This document shows, piece after piece, positions 22,489 through 34,093 of a DNA stretch of 64,000 nt (its first letter is position 1; every line of letters begins with the position of its first letter). This DNA is from Primulina eburnea (lineage: Eukaryota > Streptophyta > Magnoliopsida > Lamiales > Gesneriaceae): the NCBI RefSeq assembly GCF_022965805.1, contig NC_133108.1, forward strand, positions 24,085,545-24,149,544, in the 5' to 3' direction. The translations under genes were made by a program, and so were the position numbers. The notes under the pieces are model-generated. The model was given only the letters and a program-made list of their open reading frames with translations, was not told the DNA's origin and did not search any database.

Positions 22489-23989
22489 TGATAAACATAA
22501 AAATTGTACATTAATTAAATGTTTTATAATATAAATATATATTTTTTGTTTTATTAAATGTTTAAATATTATATGTTTTATAATAAATTGTATAAAATAT
22601 AAGTTGTTGTGTAATTATAAGTTTTTACTATTTTTTAGAGGTTCGATAAAACAAGAATAACATTGGCGTTGCAAATGGGATTAAGATGATTCTTGGACCT
22701 GTAGAAAGTTGATTATAAGATCTACAATATTGTTGCCAAGCATGAGATAAAAATCCTCTCACAAATGGGATCAAATTAAGCAACAATTAAAGTTACCAAA
22801 GGAGTGGCAGTTTTACCATGCTCTAGTATTTTGACCATATCTCTCAAATTACTTGGTCAAATATTCTGAAAAAAATACCACAACTAAACAACTCAATTAT
22901 CCACATGTTTCATTTTATGTGAAGAAGCAAATTCGGAGAAGAAGATTTTCAAAAGTGATGTGAAATATAATATTAATTTCTTGGAACACCAATGAAGACT
23001 TATGTGTAAAAAATAATATTTTATTTGTGGTTGTCTCCCCAAATTTGGCTATAAATAGGGGTGCATTGTAATGTATTGGAATATCTCTCATTCTATGAAC
23101 AAACCTTTGAGTTCATAATATTTCTCTATATTTTTCTTTTATTTCTTCATTTAGAAATATTTATATTTTATCTCTCATTCTCTATATTTATATTCTAAGA
23201 ATCTATGTTTTATATTATTTAATCATTATTTATTGTTTATGTTATATTTATTTCTTTAAGCATTTTTATACCCTACTTATAAGTGGTAGTTTTGATTTAT
23301 TGTTGCTATATGTTACACTAAATTCTTGGAACCATTTAAATGTTAGTTTGGTATTACTAACCATTTAAAGTGGATGCCTTGATTTATTATATATAAATAT
23401 ATTATAATATTAAATTCTTGGAACCATTTAAATGTTAGTTTGGTTTTACCAACCATTTAACTTGGATTTCTTGATTTACTATATATAAATATATCATAAT
23501 AATATTTTCTTGGTACCATTTAAATGTTAGTTTGGTTTTACCAACCATTTAAAGTGGGAACCTTGATTTAGTGTTTACAAATATATATATAGCACAATAA
23601 ATACTTGACCACATTTATAAGTTTTGGTATATATTATATATTTATGAGATAATAATTTATAACATAATATAAATATGATTATTTAATATATTGGAACCAT
23701 TTTATTAAGTGGATTTCAATATTGTTCGTTAATGTTAACTTTATTAAAATACCAAGAGTGGATCATTTAATCTCAACTTCTTAAATTAAATTTTGAACAA
23801 TTAAAATTTACCCATTAAATATTCAAACAATTAAAATTAAAAAGAAACAAAAACAAAAACAAAACAAAAAGACATTGTAGTGGATTTGTAATTACCTTAG
23901 CTTCCCTGTGGATACGATAATCGGACTCACCGAATTATATTACTTGTGGACAACCTGCTCTTGGGAGTGCAACAATCAAAGTCTCAACA
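22489..23989 (+). repeat. Element B 3' LTR
   Basis: The 1501-bp copy of 12676-14253 ends AAAGTCTCAACA and is followed by the TSD GATAC. A stretch of about 50 bp (23153-23205) stands where the 5' LTR has about 130 bp (13339-13465). Elsewhere only scattered substitutions are visible. Confidence 0.95.
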
Positions 23990-24345
23990 GATACTAAGAG
24001 TTTCAGTCTTGGCAGTGTTGAGTTCAAACTGAAGTGTGTTTATACAAATCTTTGTATAAACCAAAATCTTTAGGTACGTATCCTATCTTCGAGATAGAAG
24101 GGGTCACGTAGGAGTTAGTGAATCTTCGAACATCCATAAATCTTGTGTTCTTTCTTATCAGTAATATTCTATCTGTCTTTCAGTTATTTCCGTACTTTCA
24201 TTAAGTTAACTAATTGACATTGACAACATGATTTTTTAATCAAGTTTATTACTAAACTGCTTCATCCATCGAAAAGTTGTGAAAATTGTCAAATGTTCAT
24301 TCAACCCTCCTTCTAAACATTTTTTCACTTCCAACCGATCCTAAC
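23990..24345 (+). repeat. Element C 3' LTR, right part
   Basis: This continues the LTR broken at 12675, starting with the second TSD copy GATAC. It ends around GATCCTAAC (24338-24345), the usual end of copia-like LTRs, next to an (AT)n run at 24347-24367. The exact right end and TSD of element C cannot be checked because its left part is outside the window. Confidence 0.65.
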
Positions 24346-24401
24346 TCTATATATATATATATATATATTTTTTTTTATTAAAACTAGCGGCTTGATATAT
24401 G

Positions 24402-25092
24402 TGTTGAGGGTACAAATTTAAAGGATGAGAAGATTATCCAATATATACTCGACCATCACCTAAAACCATGTTGAAGAGAGTCATAGGTCACTAATTTTAC
24501 AGGAGGTGTTCTTCATAAACTGGGTAAGTGAATGCCCGTGACATCTTCTCCCCAGTTTATCAGAGGCCCGGGCTCTCATACAAGTTCCCGAGAGGCTTTC
24601 AACCCGAGCTGCCTCGGTAATAGCACTGCACTAAAGTGCGAAAGTAGTTAATATATTCTCTCGATAAGCGTACCTGACAAAATCTTACTGATTTGACGAG
24701 ATGAAAAAGTCAAAGACGGCATGACAGCAAGTAGGTGGCGGCTACAAGTGATAATTGGGCAATCAAAAAAAAGGAAAAATCATTATTTTCCTTCCTATAA
24801 ATAGCATGTTTTCTTTGCATCTTAATTTTCAGATATATTGACATATACACACCAATAGCCTTTATTTTTCTCTACACTGGTTCTCTTCATATTTCACCTG
24901 CCAACTTAAGAATAGGAGAGGCTACGCTGGATACCTCTCTGGCGTCCTTTCACGAGTTCATTTCCTTGTTCGCAGGTTACGGTTGAAGCCATAATCATCA
25001 AGATATATCCCTTGCTCATTTTCCCTTAAAAACTCTAACCAAATCTGGTGGATTGCCCTGACCTAGCTCACCCATTCAACCGGATCGCATCA
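24402..25092 (+). repeat. Element T 5' LTR
   Basis: The right end, TCGCATCA at about 25092, is fixed by the PBS that follows. The left end, TGTTGAGGG at 24402, is my best guess since no second copy is in the window. A TATA box lies at 24794-24803. Confidence 0.6.
24794..24803 (+). promoter_or_regulatory. TATA box in element T LTR
   Basis: CCTATAAATAGC lies around this position, about 290 bp before the LTR end, and matches the plant TATA consensus. Confidence 0.65.
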
Positions 25093-25110
25093 TCGGCGCT
25101 GTCTGTGGGA
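25093..25110 (+). other. Element T primer-binding site
   Basis: TCGGCGCTGTCTGTGGGA closely matches the TGGCGCCGTCTGTGGGA site typical of Tat-lineage elements, with two changes. Confidence 0.75.
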
Positions 25111-25132
25111 AACTTGAGCTCAAGACGTAAAT

Positions 25133-26014
25133 ATGGCTTCTACCAGAATAAATAATCAAGATACTTCTCGGGTCCTAGATATAATCCACTTATCTCTGGT
25201 CAAGCTGGTCCTCACCTCATAGGACCTCCACTTATTATTTCTTTGTCACCTGAGGAGTTGGCTAGGATTATATCCGTCCGCCGTGGAGAATGCCGTAGCA
25301 AGGAAGGCTCCTTCTCATCATGCTCACATAGGAGGAAATGAGAATGGAGGAGAAGGAGTCTAGTGCTGGTTCTAAGTCTCCTATTGGGGCCGACGAGTTG
25401 GAGGAGTTGAGGCAGAATATGAACATTTTGGAGGGACAAATGGAAAGATGGAATAATGCTCGGGTAATCACTAAGGGATGCCCTTTTGTTGGTGCCATTG
25501 TCCGGGATCATCTTCCCAAGCATTTTAAATCTACGAAGATCAAGGACTATGATGGCAGTGCTGATCCTGAGGAGAATTTGGCTCGATTTGAAAACATAGT
25601 CATACTGCATTGATATGGGGATAGAATCAGTGAAAATTTTTCTTAACTACTCTGGTGGACCCGACCCAGAGGTGGTTTGAAGGATTGTCCCCTCAGAGCA
25701 TTCAATATTTTGAAGATTTTAAAAATGTGTTCTTACACCACTTTAGCAACAGCAAGAAGTATAAAAGAACTGCTTTCAGTCTATTAGAAGTAAAGTAGGG
25801 CCCCAAGGAAACTCTGAGGGTGTACATCTGAAGGTTGATCGAGTTGATTTTGATGTTTCTTCATGTTCTTGCGAGACCAACACAACTGCATTTACTCAGG
25901 GCCTGCGCGCGCGCGAGGGGGTGGGGGCGGGGGAGTTTTTCCGATCTCTAACCAAGAGAATGCCCGGGGACTTTGAGGATCTTCTGGCCCGGGCGGAGAA
26001 ATACATCAATAAGG
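25133..26014 (+). pseudogene. Element T gag, decayed
   Basis: The Met at 25133 (MASTR..NNQDTSR) starts about 22 bp after the PBS, but a stop follows within 30 codons. The clearest open part, 25338-25613, has the typical Tat Gag start (KDYDGSADPEENLARFEN). A TGA at 25611-25613 replaces a Cys codon of the family. More Gag homology in shifting frames (RWFEGL, FSNSKKYKRTAFSL) leads to the FFRSLTKRMPGDFEDLLARAEKYI block near 25931-26005. A (GC)n/G-rich insert lies within it at about 25905-25937. Confidence 0.75.
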
Positions 26015-26595
26015 AAGAAGGCTCTGATCATAAGCCTATGTATTATGTCAGCTATGCTCTCAAAGAACCCGAGCTCCGGTATATTGAAGTAGAAAAATAT
26101 CCCTCGCCCTAATTATGACTGATCGGAAACTGTCGTTTTATTTTCTTTCGCACCCTATTATCGGTCTTACATACAGTCCTCTTGGAGGATTATACCTCAT
26201 TCGGAGGTTTCTGGGAGAATGATAAAGTGTACAGTTGAGCTAGGAGAGTATGATATTGAATATATGCCCTGGGTTGCCATCAAAGCACAAGCCCTATCAT
26301 AAATTATTCGGCTTGATGAGGAAGAGGTCTGGAGACTATTCGTGGACAACGAAGCAATATATGATGATGTTCTCATTGGTATACGCGTTGTCCAGGAAAT
26401 AAGAGCTTCTCGGATTATTTTATATTCTGATTCACAACTAGTCACTCAGCAAATAAAGGGAGTTTATGAGGCCAAGGATGATAGAATTCTTAAGTATCTG
26501 AAGCTCATTAAAGCCAAGATAAAATCTTTTTTGGATTGGAGTATTGAGCAGATCCCCCAGATAAGAATGGGAAGCAGATGCTTTGGCTAAAATGG
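26015..26595 (+). pseudogene. Element T RNase H and archaeal-type RNase H
   Basis: Right after the gag end the sequence jumps to the RNase H region (YYVSYALKEPELRYIEVEK), so protease and RT have been lost in one deletion. After several frame breaks comes the second RNase H (LFVDN ... IGIRVVQEIRASRIILYSDSQLVTQQIKG ... KYLKLIKAKI). A second, archaeal-type RNase H is a hallmark of the Tat lineage. Stops and shifts abound. Confidence 0.75.
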
Positions 26596-27302
26596 CAGCC
26601 TCCTTATCAGAAGTCGGCACTCGAGAAGTATTGCATATTACCCGACCGATTCTTTCTATTGAGGAGGAAGTGCTGCCGACTCCAAAGGATTCTTGGATGA
26701 CACCTATGATCAAATTCATTGCCCATTATGAATTACCTGAAGACCGAGCTCAGGCTCAAAAGTTCAAAAAACAAGCTCTCAGGTTTGTTCTTTTGAATAA
26801 CATCATCTTATACAGAAGATCATACCAGGGACCTTTGATAAAGTTCTTATCTAGGGGAGAGGTGGAGTATGTCCTCTGAGAAATACATGAAGGTTGTTGT
26901 GGGGAGCATCTCGGAGGACCAGCATTGGCCCAGAAACAATGCTTGCTGGATTTTGGTGGCCGAGTATAAGCCAAGACTCTTTTCGAGTTGTCCGATCTTG
27001 TGAAGGGTGTCAACATCATTCCAACTTTCAGCACAGCTCGGCCACTCTTATATAACCTATTTGGGCATCTTGTCCCTTTGGCCAATGGGGCATGGATATT
27101 GTGGGACCTATCCCAGTTGCTCGAGCTCAAAAGAAATTCCTCTTGGTGGCAGTGGATTATTTCTCCAAATGGGTTGAGGTTGAACCACTGACGAGAATCA
27201 CCGAAGAAGAAGTGTTAAAATTTCTTTGGAAGAACATTGTCCGCCAGTTCGGAATTCCAAGAGATTAATCTCAGACAATGGAAGGCAGTTTCAAGAAAAA
27301 TA
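26596..27302 (+). pseudogene. Element T integrase fragment
   Basis: The RNase H/integrase linker (MTPMIKFIAHYELPEDRAQAQKFKKQA) is open until 26879. Zinc-finger and catalytic-core pieces then appear in mixed frames: HEGCCGEHLGG-like, FLLVAVDYFSKWVEVEPL and LISDNGRQF near 27265-27290. The third catalytic residue and the C-terminus are missing, and the homology stops where the tandem repeats begin. Confidence 0.75.
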
Positions 27303-27318
27303 AGATGACGTTATGTGC

Positions 27319-27672
27319 TAGGAGTCTCTGTACCATGGCCCGAGGCTCCGTACCTTTGTTATTCATTAAGTTCAGGGATCCGTAACCTGGACCGGGGCTC
27401 CGTACCCTGGTTATTGCATTAAGTCCATGGATCTATACAATGTCCTGGGACTCTGTACCCTTGTCGTTCCATTAAGTCCAGAGATCTGTACCCTGGCCCG
27501 GAGCCCCGTACCCTGGTTATTCATTAAGTCCAGGGATCCGTACCTTGGCCCAGGGACCTCGATCATCTCTTAATTCCAGGGACTCATACCATGGCCGGGG
27601 GCTTCGCACCTCGATCATTTATTAAAACCAGTGAGCCGCACCTTGACTCGGGCCCTGTATCCCGGTTATTTT
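27319..27672. repeat. 53-bp tandem repeats in element T
   Basis: About 6.5 degenerate copies of a unit of roughly 53 bp built on CTCCGTACCCTGGTTATTCA and TTAAGTCCAGGGATC. Tandem repeats between pol and the 3' LTR are a known Tat-lineage trait and can seed satellite DNA. Confidence 0.85.
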
Positions 27673-27865
27673 CCAACACTTCGAAATATTCGGAGATTTA
27701 GCATTCAAAAGAAGTTTATGAATAAGAAGAATCTAATTATTCTTAAGACAATATATCTTGCAATTATTATCAAGGAAAGAAAAGGAAGATGAAAAGAAAA
27801 GATTTTATTAATAAAAAGAAGCCCAAAGACCAATGTTACAAGCAAGGAAAGAAAAATTTACAATC

Positions 27866-28347
27866 CTACTCTAAATCTAATTTGTCCAGCTGCTCCTCTC
27901 TAGTGTCTTCCTTTCCTTCAGCATCCTTTGGAAGAGATGTTATTGCCTGACCACAATCAGGGAAGTCTTCCCTTTCTTCAGAAAGGAGCCCGACCTCTTC
28001 AAATTGTTCCCGGAATTTGTCAAGGTCGGTTTGGAAGAAAGAATATGCACGATCTTCAACCGCCGCCTTGAATTCAAGAGATTGAATAAATGAAGCTTTC
28101 CATTTATCTTCAGAGTATACAGCAGCTACCAGGGTACTCTCAGTAGCTTCCGCTCGGGATTGTTGTGTCTTTACCTGCTCGGATAAAGAATGATTCCTCG
28201 ACTCCACGACAGAAATATGTCTCTCTAAAATCTCCTCCCCGGCGAGGCCATCATCCACGTCCTCTCTAGCCTTTTACAGATCTGTTTGAGCCAATGACAA
28301 CTGTTGATTAGCTATATCAAAAGCAGCCTGAAGGTCAGCTACTGTCT
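27866..28347 (-). pseudogene. Element T antisense frame, C-terminal coiled-coil part
   Basis: Read right to left, this encodes a Glu/Leu/Ser/Gln-rich coiled coil ending with an acidic tail at 27866. One in-frame TAA lies near 28275. It begins at the F insertion point and continues, in frame, the antisense sequence that stops at 62450. Antisense frames between pol and the 3' LTR are known in Grande-like Tat elements. An inverted AATAAA lies downstream near 27810. The function of this family is not established. Confidence 0.75.
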
Positions 28348-29072
28348 TGATATGAATCTGGCCTCGCATGATGTGCTAAATCTTGCGATTTGAAGCTTCA
28401 AAGGATTCGGCATGCATAGCAATGAAGTTGGAAAATATTTCAATGTTATTCAAGTGCTAAATTATGAATAGGAGGCCAAATCGAGACCCTGGACCCGAGA
28501 CCCCGCACTAGGGAGGTCAAACATTAACCCCCGTACTAGGGAGGTCAAACATTACCGCCGCAGAGCGCCCAGTCTAGAGCCCTTCGCGCTACGGCGGCTG
28601 AACTTTACCGCCCTAGTGCGCCGCCTGTTAAGAGTCCTTGATTAGTTCGTAAATAATTTTTGATAACTTTTTGATTTGTTAACAATATATACACGAAAAT
28701 TTATCATTGTAAACAAAAGATTATTGAGTTTTATCATATTTTTGAGTTTTTCTCTCAAATTTCAAATCTTGACTTTGTATAAATCTTTGTGTGTTTCTCA
28801 AATCAAACTTATCAAAATTTAATACTTTTTGGCGTTTGTTGATTGTTCTTCACTCGCATTGTTAAATACGAGTTCTTTGAAGGTTCTCTTGAATTTCAAT
28901 TGTTTAGCTCGTTATTATTTGTTGCTACGTTCTTCGTAATTTAGAAGTGAATATTACAAACTTACTTGTTCAAAAAGATCGGTACAACACAAATGTTTCT
29001 TTGTTTCATCGAATCGAGGGCTTGACTCCGTTTTGAGTGCGTTTGCTTTTCGTGATTCGGAGAATCGTATCA
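28348..29072 (+). repeat. Element F first LTR
   Basis: The LTR is 725 bp (TGATATGAATC ... ATCGTATCA). It aligns with 61654-62444 over its whole length, with some deletions. It has degraded GC-rich palindromes at 28505-28620 and a TATA-like AATATATAC near 28684. Confidence 0.8.
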
Positions 29073-29074
29073 TT

Positions 29075-29086
29075 TGGTATCAGAGC
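29075..29086 (+). other. Element F first primer-binding site
   Basis: TGGTATCAGAGC lies two bases after the LTR end. A good 5' splice site (AAGTAAGTT) follows at about 29105, in both this copy and the one after the middle LTR. Confidence 0.85.
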
Positions 29087-29468
29087 TTCGGCTCATTGAA
29101 TTCAAGTAAGTTATCTATCAGCTGTTTTTTCGTCTAATGTTTTTGTTCTTCGTTCTCTTTGCGTCGCAAGATTTTTTGTTGAAATCATGTATTCTTGTGT
29201 TTGTGAATCTTCCGATTCTCGAAATTTCATAGTCGTGATTTTTTTTCGAGTTTGCACAATCCTCCTTATGTAAAAAAAATACCAAAATTCCGAAAATTTG
29301 CCATACATTGGTTTTTGTATTTTGTTCTATTCTTTTGTGGGAGTCATATTCAATTGTCTCTCACAATAATAATAAAAAAATAAAGAGTACTAAAATTCTG
29401 AAAATTTGCCATAAATTGGTTTTGGTATTTTGTTATATTCTTTTGTAGAAGTGATATTTGAAACATGA

Positions 29469-30630
29469 ATGCATGGTCCACATGACAAATTTAATTTTCA
29501 TAATGGTTTCTTATTTAGAGAAGCTATATTGTGCATTCCTAACTCATCGGTTCGTGAATTACTTATTAGGGAGGCACGTGGGGGTAGTTTGATAGGACAC
29601 TTGAGTGTGGCGAAAAATATGAATGCTTTGAATGAACATTTTTATTGGTCATATATGAAGCGTGATGTTGAGCGTGTGTGTGATAAGTGCATAACTTATA
29701 GACAAGCTAGGTCTAGGACACAACCGCATGGACTGTATACCCCTCTTCCTGGTCCTAGTGAGCCTTGGATTGACATATCTATAAATTTTGTTTTGGGATT
29801 GCCGAGGACTAAGAAAGGTAGGGATTCAATATTTATTGTTGTTGATAGGTTTTCTAAAATGGACAATTCATTGCTTGTGATAAGACTGATGATGCATCCA
29901 ACATTCCGGATTTGTTATGTAAGGAAGTCGTTAGGTTTCATGGTATGCCTAAGACTATTGTTTCTGACCGTGATGTTAAATTATTGAGTTACTTTTGGAA
30001 AACTTTGGGGGCTAAACTTTGCACAAAATTGTTGTTTTCTACTACATGTCATCCTCAAATGGATGGACAAAGTGAAGTTGTTAATAGAACTTTAAGAACA
30101 CTTCTGCGTGCTATTCTTAAAAAAAATTTAAAAAATTGGGAAGAATGTTTACCATTTGTTGTGTTTGTTATAATCGTAGCATGCATTCTACTACAAATTA
30201 TTCGCCATTTGAAATTGTGATGGTTTTAATCCTTGGACTCTGTTGTATTCATGTCTTTACCTGTGAGTGAAAGGTTAAACATGCATGGCAAAAAGAATGC
30301 TGAATTTGTTAGGGGTTTTCATGAAAAGGTCAAGGCCAACATTGAGAAGAAAAATGAGCAATATGCCAAGTAACCCAACAAGGGGAAGAAGAAGGTGGTA
30401 TTTGAGAAGGGTGATTGGATATGGCTACACTTTCAAAAGGAAAGGTTCCCTGAGAAGAGACATTCAAAGATCCTACCTCAGGGTGATGGACCATTTCAAG
30501 TCCTTGAAAGGATCAATGACAACGCCTAAAAACTCGATCTACCAGATGAATATAACTTGAGTTCTACTTTTAATGTTAGTGATCTTTCTTTATTTGAAGT
30601 AGGTGATGAACAAGATTTGAGGGCAAATCA
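29469..30630 (+). pseudogene. Element F integrase and pol C-terminus
   Basis: Homology starts inside pol, just upstream of the integrase zinc finger (H..H..CDKC), so gag, PR, RT and most of RNase H are gone. The core has Asp in WIDISINFV and Asp in VSDRD; the Glu is in [17 protein letters not shown]. Frame changes occur near 29880-29912 and 30180. The C-terminal part near 30285-30600 (NEQYAK..NKGKKKVVFEKGDW, LLQGDGPFQVLERI-like) is readable with further shifts. Confidence 0.8.
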
Positions 30631-30648
30631 TTTTCAATAAGGGTAGGA

Positions 30649-31538
30649 TGATGCGATCATGGCAGGCGAAACTACAAGGAAGGCATGGGATCCTTTAGAG
30701 TTTCCGGAGGGACCAAGCACGAGGGGACGACTGAAGAGATTCAAAGAAGCATTGCATGGGCTCATGAACAATCAAGTAGAGCTTGCAAGAAAGGAACCAA
30801 GTCCCGAGGGGTTCGTGATTCAGGGGATTAAGTTTCGGAGTCAGTGGAATTCGGTTCAAGTGCTAAATTATGAAGAGAATGACTCCGGACCAGAAGCTCA
30901 CGCGCTAGGGTGGTCCAACTATACCGTCCCAGCGCCTTGTACTGCTCAAGAGGTGAATTCCAAAGAGCTCCACACTAGGGAGGCGAAACATTACCGCCCC
31001 AGCGCCCCGCACACTATCTGAAGAGCAGAATTCCATAACGCTTTGCGCTAGGGTGGCCAAATTTTACCGCCCCAGCACGCCTGCCTGCGAGAAAATCCCT
31101 AGTTTCCTAGTTTAGAGTTTTAATTATTTTGGTAACTAGATTTGACATCTTTTGAGTATGGAAATAGTATATATACGAAATTTTGCACAAATTTTTATCA
31201 TTATCTTGAGTTTATTCAAAAGTTTAGAGGTTTTTATCTCAAACATTCAATGCCTTGCTATGTTCTTCAAATAAAACTTATCAAGGATTTATTCTTGTGG
31301 CGTTTGTTTGTTGATCTCATGCGGATTGTCAAGGATCAGTTCTTTGAAGGTTCTTCTGTTCTCAATTGTTTCAATCGTGAATATTTTGTTGCTAAGTTTC
31401 ATAACTTAGAGGTGAATATCACCAAACTCATACTTGATTCAGAAGATCGGGACAACAACTATCCTTGTTCGTTATTGAATTGAGAACACAATTCCAATTA
31501 ACCGTGTTTGTTTTTATTACGTTCGAGGATTCATATCA
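30649..31538 (+). repeat. Element F middle LTR
   Basis: The 890-bp LTR (TGATGCGATCA ... TTCATATCA) follows a purine tract at 30638-30648 and precedes a PBS at 31541-31552. It carries GC-rich palindromes at 30895-31080 and a TATA-like run at 31167-31176. It is clearly more different from the outer two LTRs than they are from each other. Confidence 0.8.
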
Positions 31539-31540
31539 TT

Positions 31541-31552
31541 TGGTATCAGAGC
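31541..31552 (+). other. Element F second primer-binding site
   Basis: TGGTATCAGAGC again lies two bases after an LTR end and is followed by the same leader and AAGTAAGTT splice-donor context as at 29105. Confidence 0.85.
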
Positions 31553-31674
31553 TTCGACTCACCGAATTCAAGTAAGTTATCTTTCAGTTGTTTTACGTCT
31601 ATTTTTGTGTTCTTCGTTCTCTTTGTGTCGCAAGATTTTTTTGTTGAAATCTTGTATTCTTGTGTTCGTGAATC

Positions 31675-32222
31675 TTGCGATTCTCGAAATTAGGTAGAAG
31701 ATTTGAAGGAAGTAGACCCTTGCATTTGCATCGTGATGATGATATACGATGTGAGGAGAATAGAGGAGTAGGCAGAATAGGTCAACGTTATGTGCATAGG
31801 GATTCGTTGGCATCCAATTGGCGGACGATCTTGGAAGAGAAAATCATTGATAGGCCAATGAAGGAGTCGAGACGTGAAACCGCAAAAATGTCAATATCAA
31901 TGTATATTTAACAACTCAAATTCTTGTACTTGTGATTTTATATGTTGTTGGTGAATAGTAGTTGGGCAAGATATCAGCCAATGTCCATGTGAGGAGATGA
32001 CAATAGTAGAGTCATCCTTTGAGATTGAATCTCAAATTGGTATTGAGGTTGTAGTTGAATCTAAATCTGAATCCGAAGTTGAGGTCATAGTTGTACTTGA
32101 TTCTGAAGTTGAGGCTAGATTTGATGATGATGTTATTCCACTAGTTATTGAGTTGAATGTTGTTGAACAATATACATTGGGGACTGAGTCATTGAGTGGT
32201 GAAGAAGTTTCTAATTGTCTAC
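31675..32222 (+). pseudogene. Element F gag-side fragments
   Basis: A frame of about 79 codons (31675-31911), rich in Arg and Asp, resembles the N-terminal gag region of chromoviruses. A second frame from 31997 is very acidic (repeated Glu/Val/Ser). It is open up to element X at 32222 and continues in frame at 60205. Both sit after the second PBS. Domain-level identification is weak. Confidence 0.45.
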
Positions 32223-33630
32223 TGTGGATCAATTCGGGCACCTGCAAGGGTGATTCAAACACAATATTCTCAATGAACTACAATAGCTCGTGATCTAAAA
32301 ATGTATACACCAATGAATTAGATGGAGTTTGGTTTCAAACCAAGCGGAAAACACTCGAAGTAATCCTTCGTTAAGAAAAAATAAAAGATTTTAAAGACTA
32401 ATGGCTTGTGTAAACTGATCGACTGAAATAAGGGGATTCAAATTCTGGCTTCTATCAGATCAGCAATGGAATTAACTGAACTGATATCATCTGAACTGAT
32501 CAAATCAATTTAAAACATAGTTAAACTGTTAATATATAAGATATTTTATGGATATTCGGATACTTGAACTGCTCCTACGTCACCCTTTCTACCACCTCAG
32601 GTAGGATCCACTATAAGACTTTGATTTATACAACACCTTGTACAAAACCACCCAACTTAGGACTTACTCACTGCCTAACTGAACTCGTAGTCTAGACTGA
32701 AGGCATCATCTTCTAGCCAACACTTGTTTAACGTCTGTGTGTCAAAGACCACATACACAAGTTTTAGGTCTTTGTGCAATACGGTATTTTGAGTGGTGGT
32801 GTGTGTGTGTGTGAGAGAACTGATCTTTGAAAACAACTCGAAAGGTGTTCTCACAAACTGAGTGAATTGAGCTTCTACACTAAACTGATATAACTTGGAG
32901 TGTGCCCTCGGCTTGGCTTATTGCTTCTTTGTAAGCTGATATACAATAAGCGTGTCCTTTCTTGTTTTTGCACACTTCCTTATTCATATATTTTTTGATG
33001 GTATTGGTCTGTATTTATAGCAGTAATGCGACCGTACATCAAGACTCATCACATGTGATCATTGCATCTTCAATGTGTTCTTTGAATTTTGTGTCTCGAC
33101 TTTTCCGACAGCCATTATGGAACATTTTGTCTTCAAGCTTTGCTACAACATCAATTATTGTATTATTGATAGTACATATGCTTTGTACCTTTGTACACAG
33201 CTAAATCTCATTGAATAAGCTTGTCGAGTTCTGCAACTGATTGGTTTTAACTGATGCTCTGAACTGGTCATTTGAACCGATCTTCAGTTGGGCTGGTGAA
33301 ATCAGTTGACTCGTCAGTTGAAATGATTTCACTCTTTCAGTTGAACTGGTCAGCTGGGCTCTTCATCAGTTGAGTTCTTCATCAGTTGGCCAGGCTTCTG
33401 AAGGTCTTCTGCTGAACCATCTATCAGGTGGACAATAAGTTGAACTTGTTTATGATTCATCAGTTGAATTGGTTCAGTTCGATTAATCATTTGGTACTTT
33501 CAGTTTGCATTCTTTGACAGTTTCAGTTACGTTCAGCTAACTGGACACTTAGGTAAGTTCATTAGTAACAAAATAAAAGTTTTGTTAACATCAAAATCAA
33601 GTAAGATTGCGAACATAAAATGTTCCAACA
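32223..33630 (-). repeat. Element X 3' LTR
   Basis: The 1408-bp LTR is read leftwards from TGTTGGAAC (33630). It has many CAGTTGA-type words, like the LTR of element C. An inverted TATA box (CTATAAATAC on the minus strand) lies at 33011-33020. An inverted PPT follows at 33631-33646. Confidence 0.8.
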
Positions 33631-34088
33631 ATCTTCTCCTTTTTTATGATCACAAAACTTGATCAGTTAAAGCGATTAAAAGAGATTTTATATTTTAAAT
33701 TTTAAAATATAACTTATTCTTTCCCTTTGTCAGAATCAAAAACATTTAAAAACGAATAAAGGAAAAAAAAAAGTTCAGTTCGAGGGATAAGAAAGCTCCC
33801 CTTCAATAACTAAATTTAAAAAACAAGTTTAAAATGAATTTAAGACATTTTTCAGTTCGAGGGGATTAAAGATCCCCCTCACTAACTAAACTAAAAACTT
33901 CTTTTTAAAATTAATTATCTACGCCAAAATAGTATCTTTAATCATTCAAGCAGTTTAGACAAGAATTTTGAAGGTAACAGTTCAATCACGTATAAACATA
34001 ATTTGATAAACATGATGTTTATTTAATCAAATAGATCTCCCTTTTATTATACATTTAAGTACACCATCAGTTATAAAGGAAAATTGCT
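33631..34088 (-). other. Element X internal sequence, PPT side
   Basis: The inverted purine tract (ATCTTCTCCTTTTTTA on the plus strand) lies next to the 3' LTR, followed by AT-rich non-coding DNA with two similar short blocks (AGTTCGAGGG ... CTCCCC). No frame worth naming. The sequence stops at the TSD of element G. Confidence 0.6.
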
Positions 34089-34093
34089 ACTAC

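Larger units (their letters stand above)
12676..23989 (+). mobile_element. Element B: Athila-type Ty3/gypsy carrying a LOG gene
   Basis: This is an 11.3-kb element with LTRs at 12676-14253 and 22489-23989 and a TSD GATAC at 12671-12675 and 23990-23994. Order: LTR, PBS, gag-PR, RT, RNase H, integrase, env-position frame, LOG-like gene, long AT-rich 3' region, PPT, LTR. A long gag-PR frame, DLGA protease, FMDD RT and an env-position frame are Athila traits. Outside one large indel the LTRs differ by only about 1-1.5% by eye, so the insertion is fairly recent. The LOG gene is not part of any standard Athila element. Confidence 0.95.

Noticed and set aside
24347..24367. (AT)n run as a boundary or promoter element
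   Set aside because: A simple microsatellite at the C/T junction; no further evidence for a function.
28500..28620. CRISPR-like regular repeats in the GC-rich arrays of A, F and G
   Set aside because: Spacing is irregular, units are short and imperfect, and the setting is plant LTR promoters.
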